A stretch of 64,000 nt of DNA, taken from assembly GCF_030165005.1 (NCBI RefSeq), contig NZ_JASNNW010000016.1, positions 1 to 64,000 of the forward strand, written 5' to 3'. The first letter of the stretch is position 1. Every line of letters starts with the position of its first letter. The notes under the pieces were generated by a model that made no database searches, was not told where the DNA came from, and was given only the letters and a program-made list of their open reading frames with translations. The position numbers and the translations under genes were made by a program. Below, in pieces: positions 9,754 to 20,768 of this stretch. This stretch comes from Blastococcus capsensis (GTDB taxonomy: Bacteria; Actinomycetota; Actinomycetes; Mycobacteriales; Geodermatophilaceae).

Positions 9754-9759
9754 TAGCGT
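9754..9759 (+). promoter_or_regulatory. -10 element (TAGCGT) of the 2-hydroxyacid dehydrogenase gene
   Basis: TAGCGT ends 6 nt before the GTG at 9766; the transcript is probably leaderless. Confidence 0.5.
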
Positions 9760-9765
9760 GGAACC

Positions 9766-10704
9766 GTGACCACCCTGGATCTTGCAGCGGACGAGACGCT
9801 GCACGTGCTGGTGTCCTCCCGCCGTCTGGTGGAGGCGGTCGAGGCGCTGTCGCCGCGGGTGCGGGCGCACCGCTGGAAGCCGGAGGACGGGCTCCCCCAC
9901 GGGGAGGCCGCGCAGGCCCAGGTCTGGGTGCCCTCGACACGGACCGCGCCGGAGGGTCTGCTCGAGGCGCTGCCCCGGCTGCGGCTGGTCCAGTCGACCA
10001 ACGCCGGCGTCGAGGGGTTGGCGGGGCGGCTCCCCGAGGGGGTCGTCCTCTGCAACGCCCGCGGCGCGCACACCCCCTCGACCGCCGAGTGGGTGCTGGC
10101 CGCCACGCTGGCCGCCCAGCGGGGGCTGCCCTTCTTCGTGCGTGAGCAGGACGCCGAGCGCTGGTCGTTCAGCACGCACCGGTCGCTGGTGGGTGCGCGA
10201 GTGCTGGTGGTCGGGGCCGGGGACATCGGCCGCGCCATCGGCCGGATGCTGGCCGGCTTCGACGTCGAACTGACCCACGTCGCCCGCACCGCCCGCGACG
10301 ACGTGCGCGGTACCGACGAGCTGCCGGAGCTGCTCCCGCAGGCCGACGTGGTGATCCTGATCGTGCCGCTGACGCCGGAGACCGCGGGCATGGTCGACGC
10401 CCGGTTCCTCGCCGCCATGCCCGACGGGGCCCTCCTGGTCAACGCCGCCCGCGGGCCGGTGGTGGACACCGGAGCCCTGCTGGCCGAGCTGACCGCCGGG
10501 CGGCTGCGGGCGGCGCTGGACGTGACCGACCCCGAGCCGCTGCCCGAGGGGCACCCGCTGTGGCAGGCGCCCGGCCTGCTGCTCACCCCGCACGTCGCCG
10601 GAGCCGTGCCGCGGACGGAGGAGCGGGCGGCCGCGGCCGTCACCGCGCAGATCGGCCGGATCCTGGCCGGGGAGCCGCTGGCGGACGTCGTCCGCGACTA
10701 CTGA
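9766..10704 (+). CDS. D-isomer-specific 2-hydroxyacid dehydrogenase
   Basis: A 312-aa NAD(P)-dependent oxidoreductase. The C-terminal nucleotide-binding half is clear: [20 protein letters not shown] (residues about 146-165), [31 protein letters not shown] with the substrate-binding Arg, and the catalytic His in [14 protein letters not shown]. The N-terminal half is short and resembles the GhrA/phosphoglycerate dehydrogenase-like group. Substrate specificity cannot be read from sequence; glyoxylate/hydroxypyruvate reductase activity is possible. Its last bases overlap the convergent PH-domain gene. Confidence 0.88.
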   Translation: MTTLDLAADETLHVLVSSRRLVEAVEALSPRVRAHRWKPEDGLPHGEAAQAQVWVPSTRTAPEGLLEALPRLRLVQSTNAGVEGLAGRLPEGVVLCNARGAHTPSTAEWVLAATLAAQRGLPFFVREQDAERWSFSTHRSLVGARVLVVGAGDIGRAIGRMLAGFDVELTHVARTARDDVRGTDELPELLPQADVVILIVPLTPETAGMVDARFLAAMPDGALLVNAARGPVVDTGALLAELTAGRLRAALDVTDPEPLPEGHPLWQAPGLLLTPHVAGAVPRTEERAAAAVTAQIGRILAGEPLADVVRDY

Positions 10705-11096
10705 GTTCCCGACGGCGTGCGCCGCGCCGGGATCTCCAGCCGGCCGCCCGAGGCCGCGGCCAGAGCGGGGAGATCCCGTGCCCGGATCACCGGCAGCCGC
10801 ACCTCCGTCGCTGCGGTGGTCACGAGCCAGAGCTCCCCGCGCTCGCCGATCCGGATGCCGGCGAGCTCGGTCCAGCGCACCGTCCGGGAGCCGAGCACGG
10901 CCCGGACGGTGATGCCCTCGTCGCCGACGTCGGCCCCCCGGCGCAGCACCCAGACGGCCACGAGCACGGGCACCAGGAGCAGGAGCAGGAGCAGCGTCCA
11001 CCAGGTCACCGCCGCGGTCGGCAGGATGCACAGGGCCAGGACGAGGACCGGGACGAGCGCGCTGCGGGGCATCCGGAACCGGACGGGAGAGCTCAC
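10698..11096 (-). CDS. PH-domain membrane protein (bacterial PH type)
   Basis: A 132-aa protein with two adjacent hydrophobic segments near the N-terminus ([18 protein letters not shown] and [17 protein letters not shown]) and then a compact bacterial pleckstrin-like domain ([53 protein letters not shown]). Such proteins are small inner-membrane proteins of unknown role, often next to ilvD in actinobacteria. The GTG at 11096 is chosen because GGAGG lies about 10 nt upstream; a GTG at 11114 is in frame but has no site. The 3' end overlaps the convergent dehydrogenase by 7 nt. Confidence 0.75.
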   Translation of the reverse strand: MSSPVRFRMPRSALVPVLVLALCILPTAAVTWWTLLLLLLLVPVLVAVWVLRRGADVGDEGITVRAVLGSRTVRWTELAGIRIGERGELWLVTTAATEVRLPVIRARDLPALAAASGGRLEIPARRTPSGTQ

Positions 11097-11145
11097 GGCC
11101 GGCGATCCTCCCACCCGGCCTCGACAGCGGGCGCCGCCGCAGGCC

Positions 11146-11151
11146 TACCAT
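11146..11151 (+). promoter_or_regulatory. -10 element (TACCAT) of ilvD
   Basis: TACCAT ends 8 nt before the GTG at 11160, the leaderless spacing seen repeatedly in this window. Confidence 0.45.
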
Positions 11152-11159
11152 CCCCGACC

Positions 11160-12884
11160 GTGACGATCGGCGAGGACCTCATCCCCGGCAACGAGCCCGC
11201 GAGCGGGACGCACAGCCCGCTCAAGCCCCGCAGCTACGAGGTGACCGACGGGCTGGCCAAGGCGCCGGCGCGGGCGATGCTCCGTGCGGTGGGCATGGGC
11301 GACGACGACTTCGCCAAGCCGCAGATCGGTGTCGCGTCGTCGTGGAACGAGATCACCCCGTGCAACCTGTCGCTGGACCGGCTGGCCAAGCGGGCCAAGG
11401 AGGGCGTGCACGCAGCAGGCGGCTTCCCGCTGGAGTTCGGCACGATCTCGGTCTCCGACGGCATCTCGATGGGCCACGAGGGGATGCGCGCCTCGCTGGT
11501 GTCCCGGGAGGTCATCGCCGACTCGGTGGAGACGGTGATGTTCGCCGAGCGGCTGGACGGCTCGGTGCTGCTGGCCGGGTGCGACAAGTCGCTGCCGGGC
11601 ATGCTGATGGCCGCCGCCCGGCTCGACCTCGCCAGCGTGTTCCTGTACTCGGGGTCGACGATGCCGGGCAAGCTGGGCGACCGCGACCTCACGATCATCG
11701 ACGTCTTCGAGGGCGTCGGTGCCTGCGCCCGGGGGCTGATCACCCAGGACGAGCTGGACGCGATCGAGCGCGCGGCCTGTCCCGGTCAGGGCTCCTGCGG
11801 TGGCATGTACACCGCCAACACGATGGCCAGCGTCGCCGAGGCCCTCGGCATGGCGCTGCCCGGCAGCGCCGCCCCACCGGCCCCCGACAGCCGGCGCGAC
11901 GCGTACGCGGTCGCCTCCGGCGAAGCGGTGGTCAACCTGCTCCGCAAGGGCATCACCGCGCGCCAGATCATGACCCGGGAGGCGTTCGAGAACGCGATCA
12001 CCGTGGTCATGGCGCTCGGCGGCTCGACCAACGCCGTGCTGCACCTGCTCGCCATCGCGCACGAGGCGCAGGTCGATCTCACGCTCGACGACTTCAACCG
12101 CATCGGCGACCGCACGCCGCACCTTGCCGATGTGAAGCCCTTCGGCCGGTTCGTCATGACCGACGTCGACCGGGTCGGTGGCGTGCCGGTCGTCCTGCGC
12201 GCGCTGCTCGACGCTGGGCTGCTGCACGGGGACACGCTCACCGTGACCGGGAAGACGATGGCCGAGAATCTGGCCGAGATCGCCCCGCCGGACCTCGACG
12301 GCACGATCGTGCACGCGATGAGCGACCCGATCCACGCGACCGGTGGGCTCAGCATCCTGCGCGGTTCGCTGGCTCCGGAGGGGGCGGTGGTGAAGTCCGC
12401 CGGCTTCGACGCCGACGTCTTCGAGGGCACCGCGCGGGTGTTCGACGGCGAGCAGGGCGCCATGGACGCCGTCACCGACGGCACGTTGCAGCCCGGTGAC
12501 GTCGTCGTCATCCGTTACGAGGGCCCCCGGGGCGGGCCGGGCATGCGCGAGATGCTCGCGGTCACCGGGGCCATCAAGGGCGCCGGCCTGGGCAAGGACG
12601 TCCTGCTGCTGACCGACGGCCGCTTCTCCGGCGGGACCACCGGGCTGTGCATCGGCCACGTCGCCCCCGAGGCCACCGACGGCGGGCCGATCGCCTTCGT
12701 CCGCGACGGCGACCGGATCCGGCTGGACCTGACCACCCGCACCCTGGACCTGCTGGTCGACGCTGACGAGCTGGCCCGCCGGGCGGACGGCTGGGCCCCG
12801 CTGCCGCCGCGGTACACGACCGGGGTGCTCGGCAAGTACGCGAAGCTGGTCGGCTCGGCCGCGCAGGGCGCCATCTGCGGGTGA
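11160..12884 (+). CDS. ilvD: Dihydroxy-acid dehydratase
   Basis: A 574-aa protein. IlvD removes water from 2,3-dihydroxy-3-methylbutanoate (or -pentanoate) to give the keto-acid precursors of valine and isoleucine. Iron-sulfur ligand cysteines are visible in ITPCNLSL (near residue 68), [10 protein letters not shown] (141) and [15 protein letters not shown] (207-213). [14 protein letters not shown] and [13 protein letters not shown] mark the C-terminal half. The GTG start is set by a promoter hexamer just upstream. The stop overlaps the GTG of the GGDEF-EAL gene, so both are probably co-transcribed. Confidence 0.97.
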   Translation: MTIGEDLIPGNEPASGTHSPLKPRSYEVTDGLAKAPARAMLRAVGMGDDDFAKPQIGVASSWNEITPCNLSLDRLAKRAKEGVHAAGGFPLEFGTISVSDGISMGHEGMRASLVSREVIADSVETVMFAERLDGSVLLAGCDKSLPGMLMAAARLDLASVFLYSGSTMPGKLGDRDLTIIDVFEGVGACARGLITQDELDAIERAACPGQGSCGGMYTANTMASVAEALGMALPGSAAPPAPDSRRDAYAVASGEAVVNLLRKGITARQIMTREAFENAITVVMALGGSTNAVLHLLAIAHEAQVDLTLDDFNRIGDRTPHLADVKPFGRFVMTDVDRVGGVPVVLRALLDAGLLHGDTLTVTGKTMAENLAEIAPPDLDGTIVHAMSDPIHATGGLSILRGSLAPEGAVVKSAGFDADVFEGTARVFDGEQGAMDAVTDGTLQPGDVVVIRYEGPRGGPGMREMLAVTGAIKGAGLGKDVLLLTDGRFSGGTTGLCIGHVAPEATDGGPIAFVRDGDRIRLDLTTRTLDLLVDADELARRADGWAPLPPRYTTGVLGKYAKLVGSAAQGAICG

Positions 12885-15766
12885 CCCCACGGGGTGACGC
12901 CGGGCGCGCACAGCTGCGTCGCACCCGCCCGGCTGCCGACCAGACGGATGTGGACCTGGGCGGACGGCGGTGGGACGCCGGTGCACCGTTGAGGTTCCTC
13001 GACCTGCCGTTCGCGCCCCCACCCCGCTCGGTCGTCCCCGCCGCGCCGGTGAGCGCCGCCCCGGCGTCCGCACTGCGGGAGTCGCGGCTGTTCCTCGTCC
13101 TGCTCGCCGCGCTGTCCCTCTGCGGAGGCTCCGTCCGCGTGGTGCTCGGCACGCGGGTGGAGCTCGTGCTGCCCCTCCTGCTGGGATTCGCTGCCGCCGC
13201 CACCGCGGTCGTCGTCCACCGGCACTCCGCGTGGCTGGACCGGCGCTCGCGCCGGCCGTGGCGGCTGCTCGCCGTGGCCTGCGGGCTGCTGGCCACCGGT
13301 CAGCTGGTCAGCGTCCTCGACCCCGCCATCGGGCAGGCGCAGAGCGTGGCTGCGCACGTCCCGCAGGTGCTCGCCGTGCCGCTGGCCCTGGCGGCCTGCC
13401 TGCTGCTGTCGTCCCACGACGGCCGGCGCGCGGGTCCGCGGGAGCTGTTGGACGGCGCGATCGTCGTGGTCGCACTGGCCTTGCTGGCCGGTCTGGTGCT
13501 GTGCCAGGTGGTGGTCGGCAGCCGTGGTGCGGCCGGGTTCCTGCTCACCATGGGCTATCCCCTTGCGGGAGCGCTGTCGTGCGGCGTCGCCCTCGTGGTC
13601 GTCTCCCGGACGGCGGGGAGCCGCCGACGTCCGGCGGTGTGGGTGCTGGTGGCGATGGTCGGGGCGTCGGTCGCCGCGGTCGCCGGCGCGCTCGCCCCGG
13701 CGCTGGGGAACACGTCGTCCGACCTGCTGATCGGCGTCGCCTGGGCGGGAATGCTGGCGGCGGCGGTCCGCGCCGTGGACACCGATCCCGGGCACCTCCC
13801 CCCGCAGCCGGAGGCCGACACCGGGCTGCCGCTGTTCGGCCTCGTCGTCAGCCACGCCACGGCCTACGGCGTGGCGGGCATCGTGGTGGCGGTGCTGGGC
13901 GCCGGGCACACCTTCTGCACCTTCGAGCGGATCGCCATCGGGCTGCTCGTGCTCTGCACCTCGCTGCGCAGCCTGCTGTGGGTCCTCGACGGCGGCCGGC
14001 TGACCCGCCGGCTGCTGGAGACCGAGGCCTACTTCCGCGCGCTGGCCGCCAGCGCCGAGGACGTCACCGTCGTCCTCGACCGTGACGGGACGGTCCGCTG
14101 GGTCTCCGGCGCGACCCTGAGCCAGCTGGGCTGGACCGGCCAGGAGCTGACCGGCCGGCGGCTGGCCGACCTGGTCGACCCCGCCGATCGCCCGATCCTG
14201 GCGCGCGTGGTCGCCGACGTGGGCCGCGCCGCCGCGACGACCCGGCCCATCGTCCGGCTGCGCACCTCCGAGGGCGGCCAGCGGGACGTGAAGCTCTCCG
14301 GTGCCGCCCGGGCCGGTGTTCCGGGCACGGCCCTGCGGGACGGCCTCGTGCTGCACCTGCGCGACGTGACCGAACGGCGCACCGCCCAGCGCGAGCTGGA
14401 GCGGATGGCCTTCACCGACTACCTGACCGGGCTGCCCAACCGGGCCCGGTTCATGGCCGCTCTCGAGGAGGCCCGGGCGCGCGCCGCCGCCGGGCACCCG
14501 AGCTGCGTGCTGCTCCTCGACCTCGACGGTTTCAAGGCGGTCAACGACGGGGCCGGCCACGACGCCGGTGACCAGCTGCTCGTCCAGGTGGCCGACCAAC
14601 TGCGCGCGGGAGCGCGCGAGCAGGACCTGGTGGCCCGCCTGGGCGGTGACGAGTTCGCCCTCCTGGTGCCCGGCGGGCCCGACGAGGCGACCGGTCTGGC
14701 CGAGCGGCTGGTCGTCGCGCTGGACCGCTCCTTCCGGGCGTCCACCCCGGGGCAGGACGGCACCGGGCCCATGTTCGTCGTCTCGGGCAGCATCGGGCTG
14801 GCCGAGCTCGACGGCTCCGGCGACGTTCCGGCCATCGTCCGCCAGGCGGACCTGGCGCTGCGGGCCGCGAAGGCCGCCGGAAAGCGCTGCGTGCGCTCCT
14901 CCGGAGAGGCGATCGACGACGCTGCCGGCCGGCGCACCCGGCTGGCGCGTGACCTGCCGGCGGCGATCGAGGAGGGGCAGCTGCGCGTGCTCTACCAGCC
15001 GGTCGTCGGTGTGCACGACCGGCGGGTGCTGGGTCTGGAGGCGCTCGTGCGCTGGGAGCACCCGCTGCTCGGCACGGTTCCGCCCGACGAGTTCATCCAT
15101 CTCGCGGAGGAGGACGGCCTCATCGTCCCGCTGCAGCGCTGGGTGCTCGAGGTGGCCACCCGCCAGGCTGCGGTGCTGATGGCCGACGGCTGGGACGTGC
15201 AGATGGGCGTCAACGTGTCCGTGCGGCACCTGCTGGCCGGCTGCCTGGTGCCCGACGTCGCCGCGGCGCTGGCCGCCGCCCAGCTGCCGTCGGGGAAGCT
15301 GATCCTGGAGCTGACCGAGTCGGTGCTGCTGGACGCGGCCCAGGACCGGCTGGTCGCCGACCTGGAGACCCTGCGGGGGATGGGTGTCGTGCTCTCGCTC
15401 GACGACTTCGGCCGCGGCTGGTCCTCCCTGGCCTACCTGGCCCGGCTGCCCGTCCAGATCCTGAAGATGGACCGGGAGTTCGTGGCCGGGATCGAGACGG
15501 ACCCTCGCGGGCGTGCCCTGGTGGCCGGCGTCGTGGAACTCGGCCGGACGCTCGGCATGGACGTCGTCGCCGAGGGTGTGGAGAACGAGGAGCAGGTCGC
15601 CGAACTGCGGGGCATGAACTGCCGCTACCTCCAGGGCTACCTCTTCGGGCGCCCGATGCCGTTCGCGGACCTGCGCGCGCTGCTGGACACGTTCGACGCG
15701 GCTGTCCTGGACGTGGAGGTGTCGGAAATGGACGCCGGTGTCCATCTGGTGGGACGCGACGGTTGA
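12881..15766 (+). CDS. Membrane-anchored PAS-GGDEF-EAL cyclic-di-GMP protein
   Basis: A 961-aa (with this start) two-domain c-di-GMP enzyme. About ten hydrophobic segments lie between residues 65 and 375, forming an integral membrane sensor. A PAS domain follows (about 378-505: [20 protein letters not shown]). The diguanylate cyclase domain has [12 protein letters not shown] and an intact GGDEF active site ([10 protein letters not shown], near residue 588). The phosphodiesterase domain has an intact EAL motif (EALVRWEHP, near 720), [21 protein letters not shown] and AEGVENEEQ. Both activities therefore look possible. The GTG at 12881 overlaps the ilvD stop; GTG 12950 is an alternative. The ligand sensed and any link to amino acid supply are unknown. 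Confidence 0.9.
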   Translation: MTPRGDAGRAQLRRTRPAADQTDVDLGGRRWDAGAPLRFLDLPFAPPPRSVVPAAPVSAAPASALRESRLFLVLLAALSLCGGSVRVVLGTRVELVLPLLLGFAAAATAVVVHRHSAWLDRRSRRPWRLLAVACGLLATGQLVSVLDPAIGQAQSVAAHVPQVLAVPLALAACLLLSSHDGRRAGPRELLDGAIVVVALALLAGLVLCQVVVGSRGAAGFLLTMGYPLAGALSCGVALVVVSRTAGSRRRPAVWVLVAMVGASVAAVAGALAPALGNTSSDLLIGVAWAGMLAAAVRAVDTDPGHLPPQPEADTGLPLFGLVVSHATAYGVAGIVVAVLGAGHTFCTFERIAIGLLVLCTSLRSLLWVLDGGRLTRRLLETEAYFRALAASAEDVTVVLDRDGTVRWVSGATLSQLGWTGQELTGRRLADLVDPADRPILARVVADVGRAAATTRPIVRLRTSEGGQRDVKLSGAARAGVPGTALRDGLVLHLRDVTERRTAQRELERMAFTDYLTGLPNRARFMAALEEARARAAAGHPSCVLLLDLDGFKAVNDGAGHDAGDQLLVQVADQLRAGAREQDLVARLGGDEFALLVPGGPDEATGLAERLVVALDRSFRASTPGQDGTGPMFVVSGSIGLAELDGSGDVPAIVRQADLALRAAKAAGKRCVRSSGEAIDDAAGRRTRLARDLPAAIEEGQLRVLYQPVVGVHDRRVLGLEALVRWEHPLLGTVPPDEFIHLAEEDGLIVPLQRWVLEVATRQAAVLMADGWDVQMGVNVSVRHLLAGCLVPDVAAALAAAQLPSGKLILELTESVLLDAAQDRLVADLETLRGMGVVLSLDDFGRGWSSLAYLARLPVQILKMDREFVAGIETDPRGRALVAGVVELGRTLGMDVVAEGVENEEQVAELRGMNCRYLQGYLFGRPMPFADLRALLDTFDAAVLDVEVSEMDAGVHLVGRDG

Positions 15767-15792
15767 CGGCGGCGGGTCGGGAGGCGCAGAGT
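15763..15792 (+). promoter_or_regulatory. Candidate promoter of the ilvB leader (TTGACG - 18 bp - CAGAGT)
   Basis: TTGACG (15763-15768) overlaps the stop of the upstream gene. CAGAGT (15787-15792) lies 18 bp downstream and matches TAnnnT except for its first base. An in-frame GTG for the leader peptide lies at 15799, six bases after this -10, so the leader may itself be leaderless. Confidence 0.4.
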
Positions 15793-15813
15793 ATCCACGT
15801 GCCTCGCACCAGC

Positions 15814-15858
15814 ATGCTCGCCGACGCCGGCACCCGCGGCGTCCTCGTAATCGCGTAG
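15814..15858 (+). CDS. ilvB leader peptide (attenuation peptide)
   Basis: A 14-codon ORF encoding MLADAGTRGVLVIA then TAG. The last sense codons are Val-Leu-Val-Ile-Ala (GTC CTC GTA ATC GCG), the amino acids made by the ilvBNC pathway. GTA and ATC stand out in a genome that strongly favours GTC/GTG. An in-frame GTG at 15799 would extend it by five residues. The stop codon is embedded in the hairpin that follows. Leader peptides of this kind control ilvB in other actinobacteria by ribosome stalling. Confidence 0.7.
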   Translation: MLADAGTRGVLVIA

Positions 15859-15917
15859 CGCGTCCGGTCACCGACCGACGCGCTGACCCTTCGTGCCCGT
15901 GGCACGAGGGGTTTTTT
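15857..15917 (+). promoter_or_regulatory. ilvB transcription attenuator (hairpin plus rho-independent terminator)
   Basis: Two successive structures lie between the leader peptide and ilvB. The first is a hairpin with arms AGCGCGTC (15857-15864) and GACGCGCT (15877-15884), extended inward by GGTC/GACC; it begins at the leader stop codon. The second is a terminator: CCCTTCGTGCC (15887-15897), loop CGT, GGCACGAGGGG (15901-15911), then six T. Stalling of a ribosome on the Val-Leu-Val-Ile codons would reach into the first hairpin. The alternative antiterminator pairing is not resolved by eye. Confidence 0.75.
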
Positions 15918-16000
15918 GTTGGCCGTGATCTGCCGCACAGCGAGCACGCCGCCCGTCGCACCAGCCCGTACCACGCCGCAAGGCACAGGAGATCCGCGCG

Positions 16001-17890
16001 ATGACCAGCACCCAGCACGAGGCCCCGGGCTCCGAGGCCGCCACCCGCGAGGCTGCCGCGGCGCTGACCGGCGTCGAGACCACGGCCCGCTCCCTGGCCG
16101 ACGCCGCCGCCGAGCCGGCCACCGGCATCACCGGCGCGCAGAGCCTCGTCCGCTCCCTCGAGGCAGCCGGCGTCGACGTGGTCTTCGGCATCCCGGGCGG
16201 CGCGATCCTGCCCGCGTACGACCCGCTGTTCGACTCCGCCGTGCGCCACGTGCTCGTCCGCCACGAGCAGGGCGCCGGCCACGCGGCCACCGGGTACGCC
16301 CAGGCCACCGGCCGGGTCGGCGTCTGCATCGCGACCTCCGGCCCGGGGGCCACGAACCTGGTGACCCCGCTGGCCGACGCCTACATGGACTCGGTGCCGA
16401 TCGTCGCCATCACCGGCCAGGTCCCCAGCGCGGCCATCGGCACCGACGCCTTCCAGGAGGCGGACATCCGTGGCATCACGATGCCGGTCACCAAGCACAA
16501 CTTCCTCGTGACCAGCGCGGCGGAGATCCCGCAGCGGATCGCCGAGGCGTTCCACCTGGCCTCCACCGGCCGCCCCGGGCCGGTCCTGGTCGACATCCCC
16601 AAGGACGTCCTGCAGGCCACCACCGACTTCGCCTGGCCGCCGCGCCTGGACCTGCCCGGGTACAAGCCGACCACGCGCCCGCACGGCAAGCAGGTGCGTG
16701 AGGCGGCCACCCTGATCGCCGGCGCCCGCCGGCCGGTGCTCTACGTCGGTGGAGGTGTGCTGAAGGCGCGCGCCACCGAGGAGCTGGCCGAGCTCGCCCG
16801 GCTGACCGGCGCCCCGGTCGTCACCACCCTCATGGCCCGCGGCGCGTTCCCCGACAGCGACCGCCAGCACCTCGGCATGCCGGGCATGCACGGCACCGTC
16901 GCGGCCGTGACCGCCCTGCAGAAGTCCGACGTCATCGTGGCCCTGGGGGCGCGCTTCGACGACCGCGTGACGGGGGAGCTGTCCAGCTTCGCGCCGGAGG
17001 CCCAGGTCGTGCACGCCGACATCGACCCGGCCGAGATCGGCAAGAACCGCAAGGCCGACGTGCCGATCGTGGGTGACGCCAAGGAGACGATCGCCCAGCT
17101 CACCGAGGCGTTGCGCGCCGAGCACGCGGCCGGCCGCGCGCCGGACCTCGCGGCCTGGTGGACGCAGCTGGACGACTGGCGGGAGCGCTACCCGCTCGGC
17201 TACGACTGGCCGGAGGACGGCGCGCTGTCGCCGCAGTACGTGATCGAGCGGCTGGGCGCGATCGCCGGCCCCGACGCGATCTACGCCTCCGGCGTCGGCC
17301 AGCACCAGATGTGGGCCGCCCAGTTCATCCGGTACGAGAAGCCGGGCACCTGGCTCAACAGCGGCGGCCTGGGCACCATGGGCTACGCCGTCCCGGCCGC
17401 CATGGGCGCCAAGTACGGCTGCCCCGACACGACGGTCTGGGCCATCGACGGCGACGGCTGCTTCCAGATGACCAACCAGGAGCTGGCCACCTGCGCCATC
17501 GAGGGGATCCCGGTCAAGGTCGCCGTCATCAACAACGGCAACCTCGGCATGGTCCGGCAGTGGCAGACCCTCTTCTACGAGGGGCGCTACTCCAACACCA
17601 AGCTGCAGGAGCGGGGGACCGGCGGCGGCGCGCGGCAGAAGCCGGTGCGCATCCCCGACTTCGTCACGCTGGCCGAGGCGCTCGGCTGCATCGGGCTCCG
17701 CTGCGAGAGCAGGGACGACGTCGACGCCGTCATCGAGAAGGCCATGGCGATCAACTACGCCCCGGTCGTGATCGACTTCGTCGTCGGCTCCGACGCCCAG
17801 GTGTGGCCGATGGTGGCCGCGGGCGCCAGCAACGACGCGATCCTGGCCGCGCGCGACGTGCGCCCGGTCTTCGGCGACGGACAGGTATAG
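16001..17890 (+). CDS. ilvB: Acetolactate synthase large (catalytic) subunit
   Basis: A 629-aa thiamine-diphosphate enzyme that condenses two pyruvates to acetolactate, or pyruvate with 2-oxobutyrate to acetohydroxybutyrate. Landmarks are [16 protein letters not shown], the catalytic Glu in [19 protein letters not shown] (near residue 88), and the ThDP-Mg motif [30 protein letters not shown] (about 484-520). The N-terminal ~45 residues are an actinobacterial extension. The ATG has AGGAG nine bases upstream. It heads the ilvB-ilvN-ilvC operon, with the attenuator upstream and a hairpin repeat between it and ilvN. Confidence 0.97.
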   Translation: MTSTQHEAPGSEAATREAAAALTGVETTARSLADAAAEPATGITGAQSLVRSLEAAGVDVVFGIPGGAILPAYDPLFDSAVRHVLVRHEQGAGHAATGYAQATGRVGVCIATSGPGATNLVTPLADAYMDSVPIVAITGQVPSAAIGTDAFQEADIRGITMPVTKHNFLVTSAAEIPQRIAEAFHLASTGRPGPVLVDIPKDVLQATTDFAWPPRLDLPGYKPTTRPHGKQVREAATLIAGARRPVLYVGGGVLKARATEELAELARLTGAPVVTTLMARGAFPDSDRQHLGMPGMHGTVAAVTALQKSDVIVALGARFDDRVTGELSSFAPEAQVVHADIDPAEIGKNRKADVPIVGDAKETIAQLTEALRAEHAAGRAPDLAAWWTQLDDWRERYPLGYDWPEDGALSPQYVIERLGAIAGPDAIYASGVGQHQMWAAQFIRYEKPGTWLNSGGLGTMGYAVPAAMGAKYGCPDTTVWAIDGDGCFQMTNQELATCAIEGIPVKVAVINNGNLGMVRQWQTLFYEGRYSNTKLQERGTGGGARQKPVRIPDFVTLAEALGCIGLRCESRDDVDAVIEKAMAINYAPVVIDFVVGSDAQVWPMVAAGASNDAILAARDVRPVFGDGQV

Positions 17891-17891
17891 C

Positions 17892-17999
17892 AGAAGGACC
17901 CCGTCCTCCTCACCCCTCGCAGGCTCGGGGTGAGCCTCGGGACGGGGCCACCCCCCACCCCTCGCTCCGCTCGGGGCGGGCCCCTGAAGGGGGGCCGTC
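17892..17999. repeat. Interspersed hairpin repeat, compound copy 1
   Basis: Starting two bases after the ilvB stop, AGAAGGACCCCGTCC opens a segment whose outer arms (GGACCCCGTCC and GGGACGGGGCC) and inner arms (CTCACCCC and CGGGGTGAG) can fold into a long hairpin ending at 17949. A second related GC-rich hairpin follows to 17999. Related copies occur near 51602, 53382 and 56540. It lies in the ilvB-ilvN gap, where it could dampen transcription or protect mRNA ends. Confidence 0.7.
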
Positions 18000-18034
18000 A
18001 CGGTGCCGGTCGATCTGAAAGGTCACCTTCCGCA

Positions 18035-18562
18035 ATGTCACGCCACACGTTGTCGGTGCTGGTCGAGAACAAGTCCGGTGTGCTGGCCCGGGTCTCTGCG
18101 CTGTTCAGCCGGCGCGGGTTCAACATCGAGTCGCTGGCCGTCGGGCCGACCGAGAACCCCGACCTGTCCCGCATGACGATCGTCGTCGACGCGGAGAGCC
18201 AGCCGCTGGAGCAGATCACCAAGCAGCTGAACAAGCTCATCGAGATCATCAAGATCGTCGAGCTGGACGGCGACGCCGCCGTGCAGCGCGAGCTCCTGCT
18301 GGTCAAGGTGCGCGCCGCCGTGACCGAGCGAACCCAGGTGCTGCAGACCGCGGAGCTGTTCCGTGCCCGGGTCATCGACGTCAACACCGACACGGTGACG
18401 CTCGAGGCCACCGGGACGCCGGACAAGCTCCAGGCGCTGCTGGCGGTGCTCGCGCCGCTCGGCATCAAGGAGATGGCCCAGTCGGGCACCGTGGCCCTGG
18501 GCCGCGGCCCGCGGGCGATGTCGGGCGCCGGTACGTTGCGCCCGGTCGAGCGCACCGCCTGA
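18035..18562 (+). CDS. ilvN: Acetolactate synthase small (regulatory) subunit
   Basis: A 175-aa protein that activates IlvB and confers feedback inhibition by valine. Residues 4-75 are the ACT domain (HTLSVLVENKSGVLARVSAL, FSRRGFNIESLAVGPTE); the C-terminal half (VKVRAAVTERTQVLQTAELF, ATGTPDKLQALLAVLAPLGI) is the second ALS-ssu domain. Its length is normal. It is separated from ilvB by 144 bp of repeat sequence and is followed 63 bp later by ilvC. No strong Shine-Dalgarno sequence precedes the ATG (GAAAGG is 13 bases upstream). Confidence 0.96.
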   Translation: MSRHTLSVLVENKSGVLARVSALFSRRGFNIESLAVGPTENPDLSRMTIVVDAESQPLEQITKQLNKLIEIIKIVELDGDAAVQRELLLVKVRAAVTERTQVLQTAELFRARVIDVNTDTVTLEATGTPDKLQALLAVLAPLGIKEMAQSGTVALGRGPRAMSGAGTLRPVERTA

Positions 18563-19654
<1,092 letters not shown>

Positions 19655-19667
19655 GGCAGGACGCGAG

Positions 19668-19699
19668 ACGACCCCCGCTGCGCGAGCAGCGGGGGTCGT
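19668..19699 (+). terminator. Terminator of the ilvBNC operon
   Basis: A perfect 14-bp stem: ACGACCCCCGCTGC (19668-19681), tetraloop GCGA, GCAGCGGGGGTCGT (19686-19699). No long T-run follows. It also separates ilvC from the convergent membrane protein gene. Confidence 0.8.
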
Positions 19700-19717
19700 C
19701 GTGCGTGTGGCCGTCGG

Positions 19718-20311
19718 TCAGACCGTCCGACCCCGCGAGGCGAAGTACTGGCGGGACTGGCCCGACCGCAGCAGCACCACGATGAGGACCGGCAGGACGA
19801 AGCCGAGCAGGCCGGTGAAGACGAAGCCCTGCTCTCGGATCAGCCCCCACACCAGGTAGAGCAGCTGGGTGACGATCGAGGCGTAGCTGCCCATGATCAG
19901 CAGCTTCGGGTCCTGTCCGCGCAGCACCTGGATGCCGCCGATCAGCAGCACGACGGCCGCCGCGAACGACAGCAGCGCCAGGATGCCCAGCAGCGCGTCG
20001 ACCTCGAGCAGCGTGCCGAGGGCGAAGAGGCTGAGCAGGCCGCCGAGGGTGCCCAGCCCACCGATGACGACGCCGATGACCGCGGCGGCGGTCACCTGGG
20101 CCGGGCGCCGGCCGCTGGGAGCCTGGCCGTGGCCGGCGGGGGCGTTCGGATAGCCGCCGGGCGGGCTCCAGCCCTGAGCGGGCTGGCCGTAGCCCTGGCC
20201 GGGCTGGCCGTAGCCCTGGCCGGGCGGGGGACCCCAGCCGGGCTGGCCCTGCGGTTCACCGCCCTGCGGCTCGTCGGGACCGGAAACGGGACCGTGCGTG
20301 GGGCTGGACAT
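19718..20311 (-). CDS. Gly/Pro/Gln-rich small membrane protein
   Basis: A 197-aa protein of unknown function. Residues 1-70 are low complexity (GQGYGQPGQGYGQPAQGW). Four hydrophobic segments follow: VTAAAVIGVVIGGLGTLGGL, LLGILALLSFAAAVVLLIGG, a weaker YASIVTQLLYLVWGLI, and FTGLLGFVLPVLIVVLLRS. It ends in a short basic tail. The ATG at 20311 is chosen because AGGAGG lies 9 bases upstream. The amber-split gene upstream (20439-21152) shares this layout and is probably a paralogue. Confidence 0.75.
   Translation of the reverse strand: MSSPTHGPVSGPDEPQGGEPQGQPGWGPPPGQGYGQPGQGYGQPAQGWSPPGGYPNAPAGHGQAPSGRRPAQVTAAAVIGVVIGGLGTLGGLLSLFALGTLLEVDALLGILALLSFAAAVVLLIGGIQVLRGQDPKLLIMGSYASIVTQLLYLVWGLIREQGFVFTGLLGFVLPVLIVVLLRSGQSRQYFASRGRTV
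20180..20221. repeat. Perfect 21-bp tandem repeat, two copies
   Basis: Units 20180-20200 and 20201-20221 are identical and encode the GQGYGQP repeat in the N-terminal region of the membrane protein. The number of units may vary between strains. Confidence 0.8.
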
Positions 20312-20438
20312 GGCGGCGTCCTCCTGCGGCTGCGGCGGCCGCGCTGGCCACCTGATGGCGGGTCGTGGCTGATCGTCACACAGCGGCACGGCATCCGGGC
20401 AGCGCAGCGAGCGACCGTCGCTTGCCGGACCACCCGGA

Positions 20439-20747
20439 TCAGTGACCGGTGCGGCGGTACCGGTGCGCGGTGAAGAACTGCGTGGCGGACTTCGTGCTGA
20501 GCAGCACGACGATCGCCGCGGAGGCCAGCAGGAACAGCAGGTTCCCCACGATGTCGGCGGCGCCGCTGCCGGCGAGGCTGCCGAGCATGCCGAGCACGGC
20601 GACCACGAGCGCCACGGAGCCGCCGACGAGCAGCAGCACCCGGCTGCGCCCGGTCAGCGCCCACACCGAGCCCCAGATCATCACGACCGTCCAGACCATG
20701 GCGAGCAGGCCGACGACCAGCAGGGCGCCGCCGACCGCGCCGGCCAT
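20439..20747 (-). pseudogene. 3' part of an amber-split small membrane protein gene
   Basis: This 102-aa frame (MAGAVGGALLVVGLLAMVWT, WALTGRSRVLLLVGGSVALV, LLFLLASAAIVVLLS) contains three hydrophobic segments. It is in exactly the same frame as the ORF ending at 20769, seven codons upstream (EIPGFGS between). Together they match the layout of the neighbouring 197-aa membrane protein: a Gln/Gly-rich head and then a four-helix region. The ATG at 20747 could allow re-initiation, but no convincing ribosome binding site lies close to it. Confidence 0.6.
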
Positions 20748-20768
20748 CGAGCCGAACCCCGGGATCTC

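Noticed and set aside
15858-16000. T-box riboswitch in the ilvB leader.
   Set aside because: The AGGGUGGNACCGCG motif and specifier stem are absent; a leader peptide with branched-chain codons and a terminator explain the region better.
12515-18001. A 1828-aa ORF on the minus strand.
   Set aside because: It lies opposite ilvD, the GGDEF-EAL gene and ilvB. High-GC coding DNA gives long antisense frames; the translation is low complexity, rich in Gly, Arg, Ala and Val, with no domain.
17950-18034. A terminator-only reading of the ilvB-ilvN gap.
   Set aside because: The sequence recurs elsewhere in the window with the same arms, so it is listed as a repeat; it may still act on transcription.
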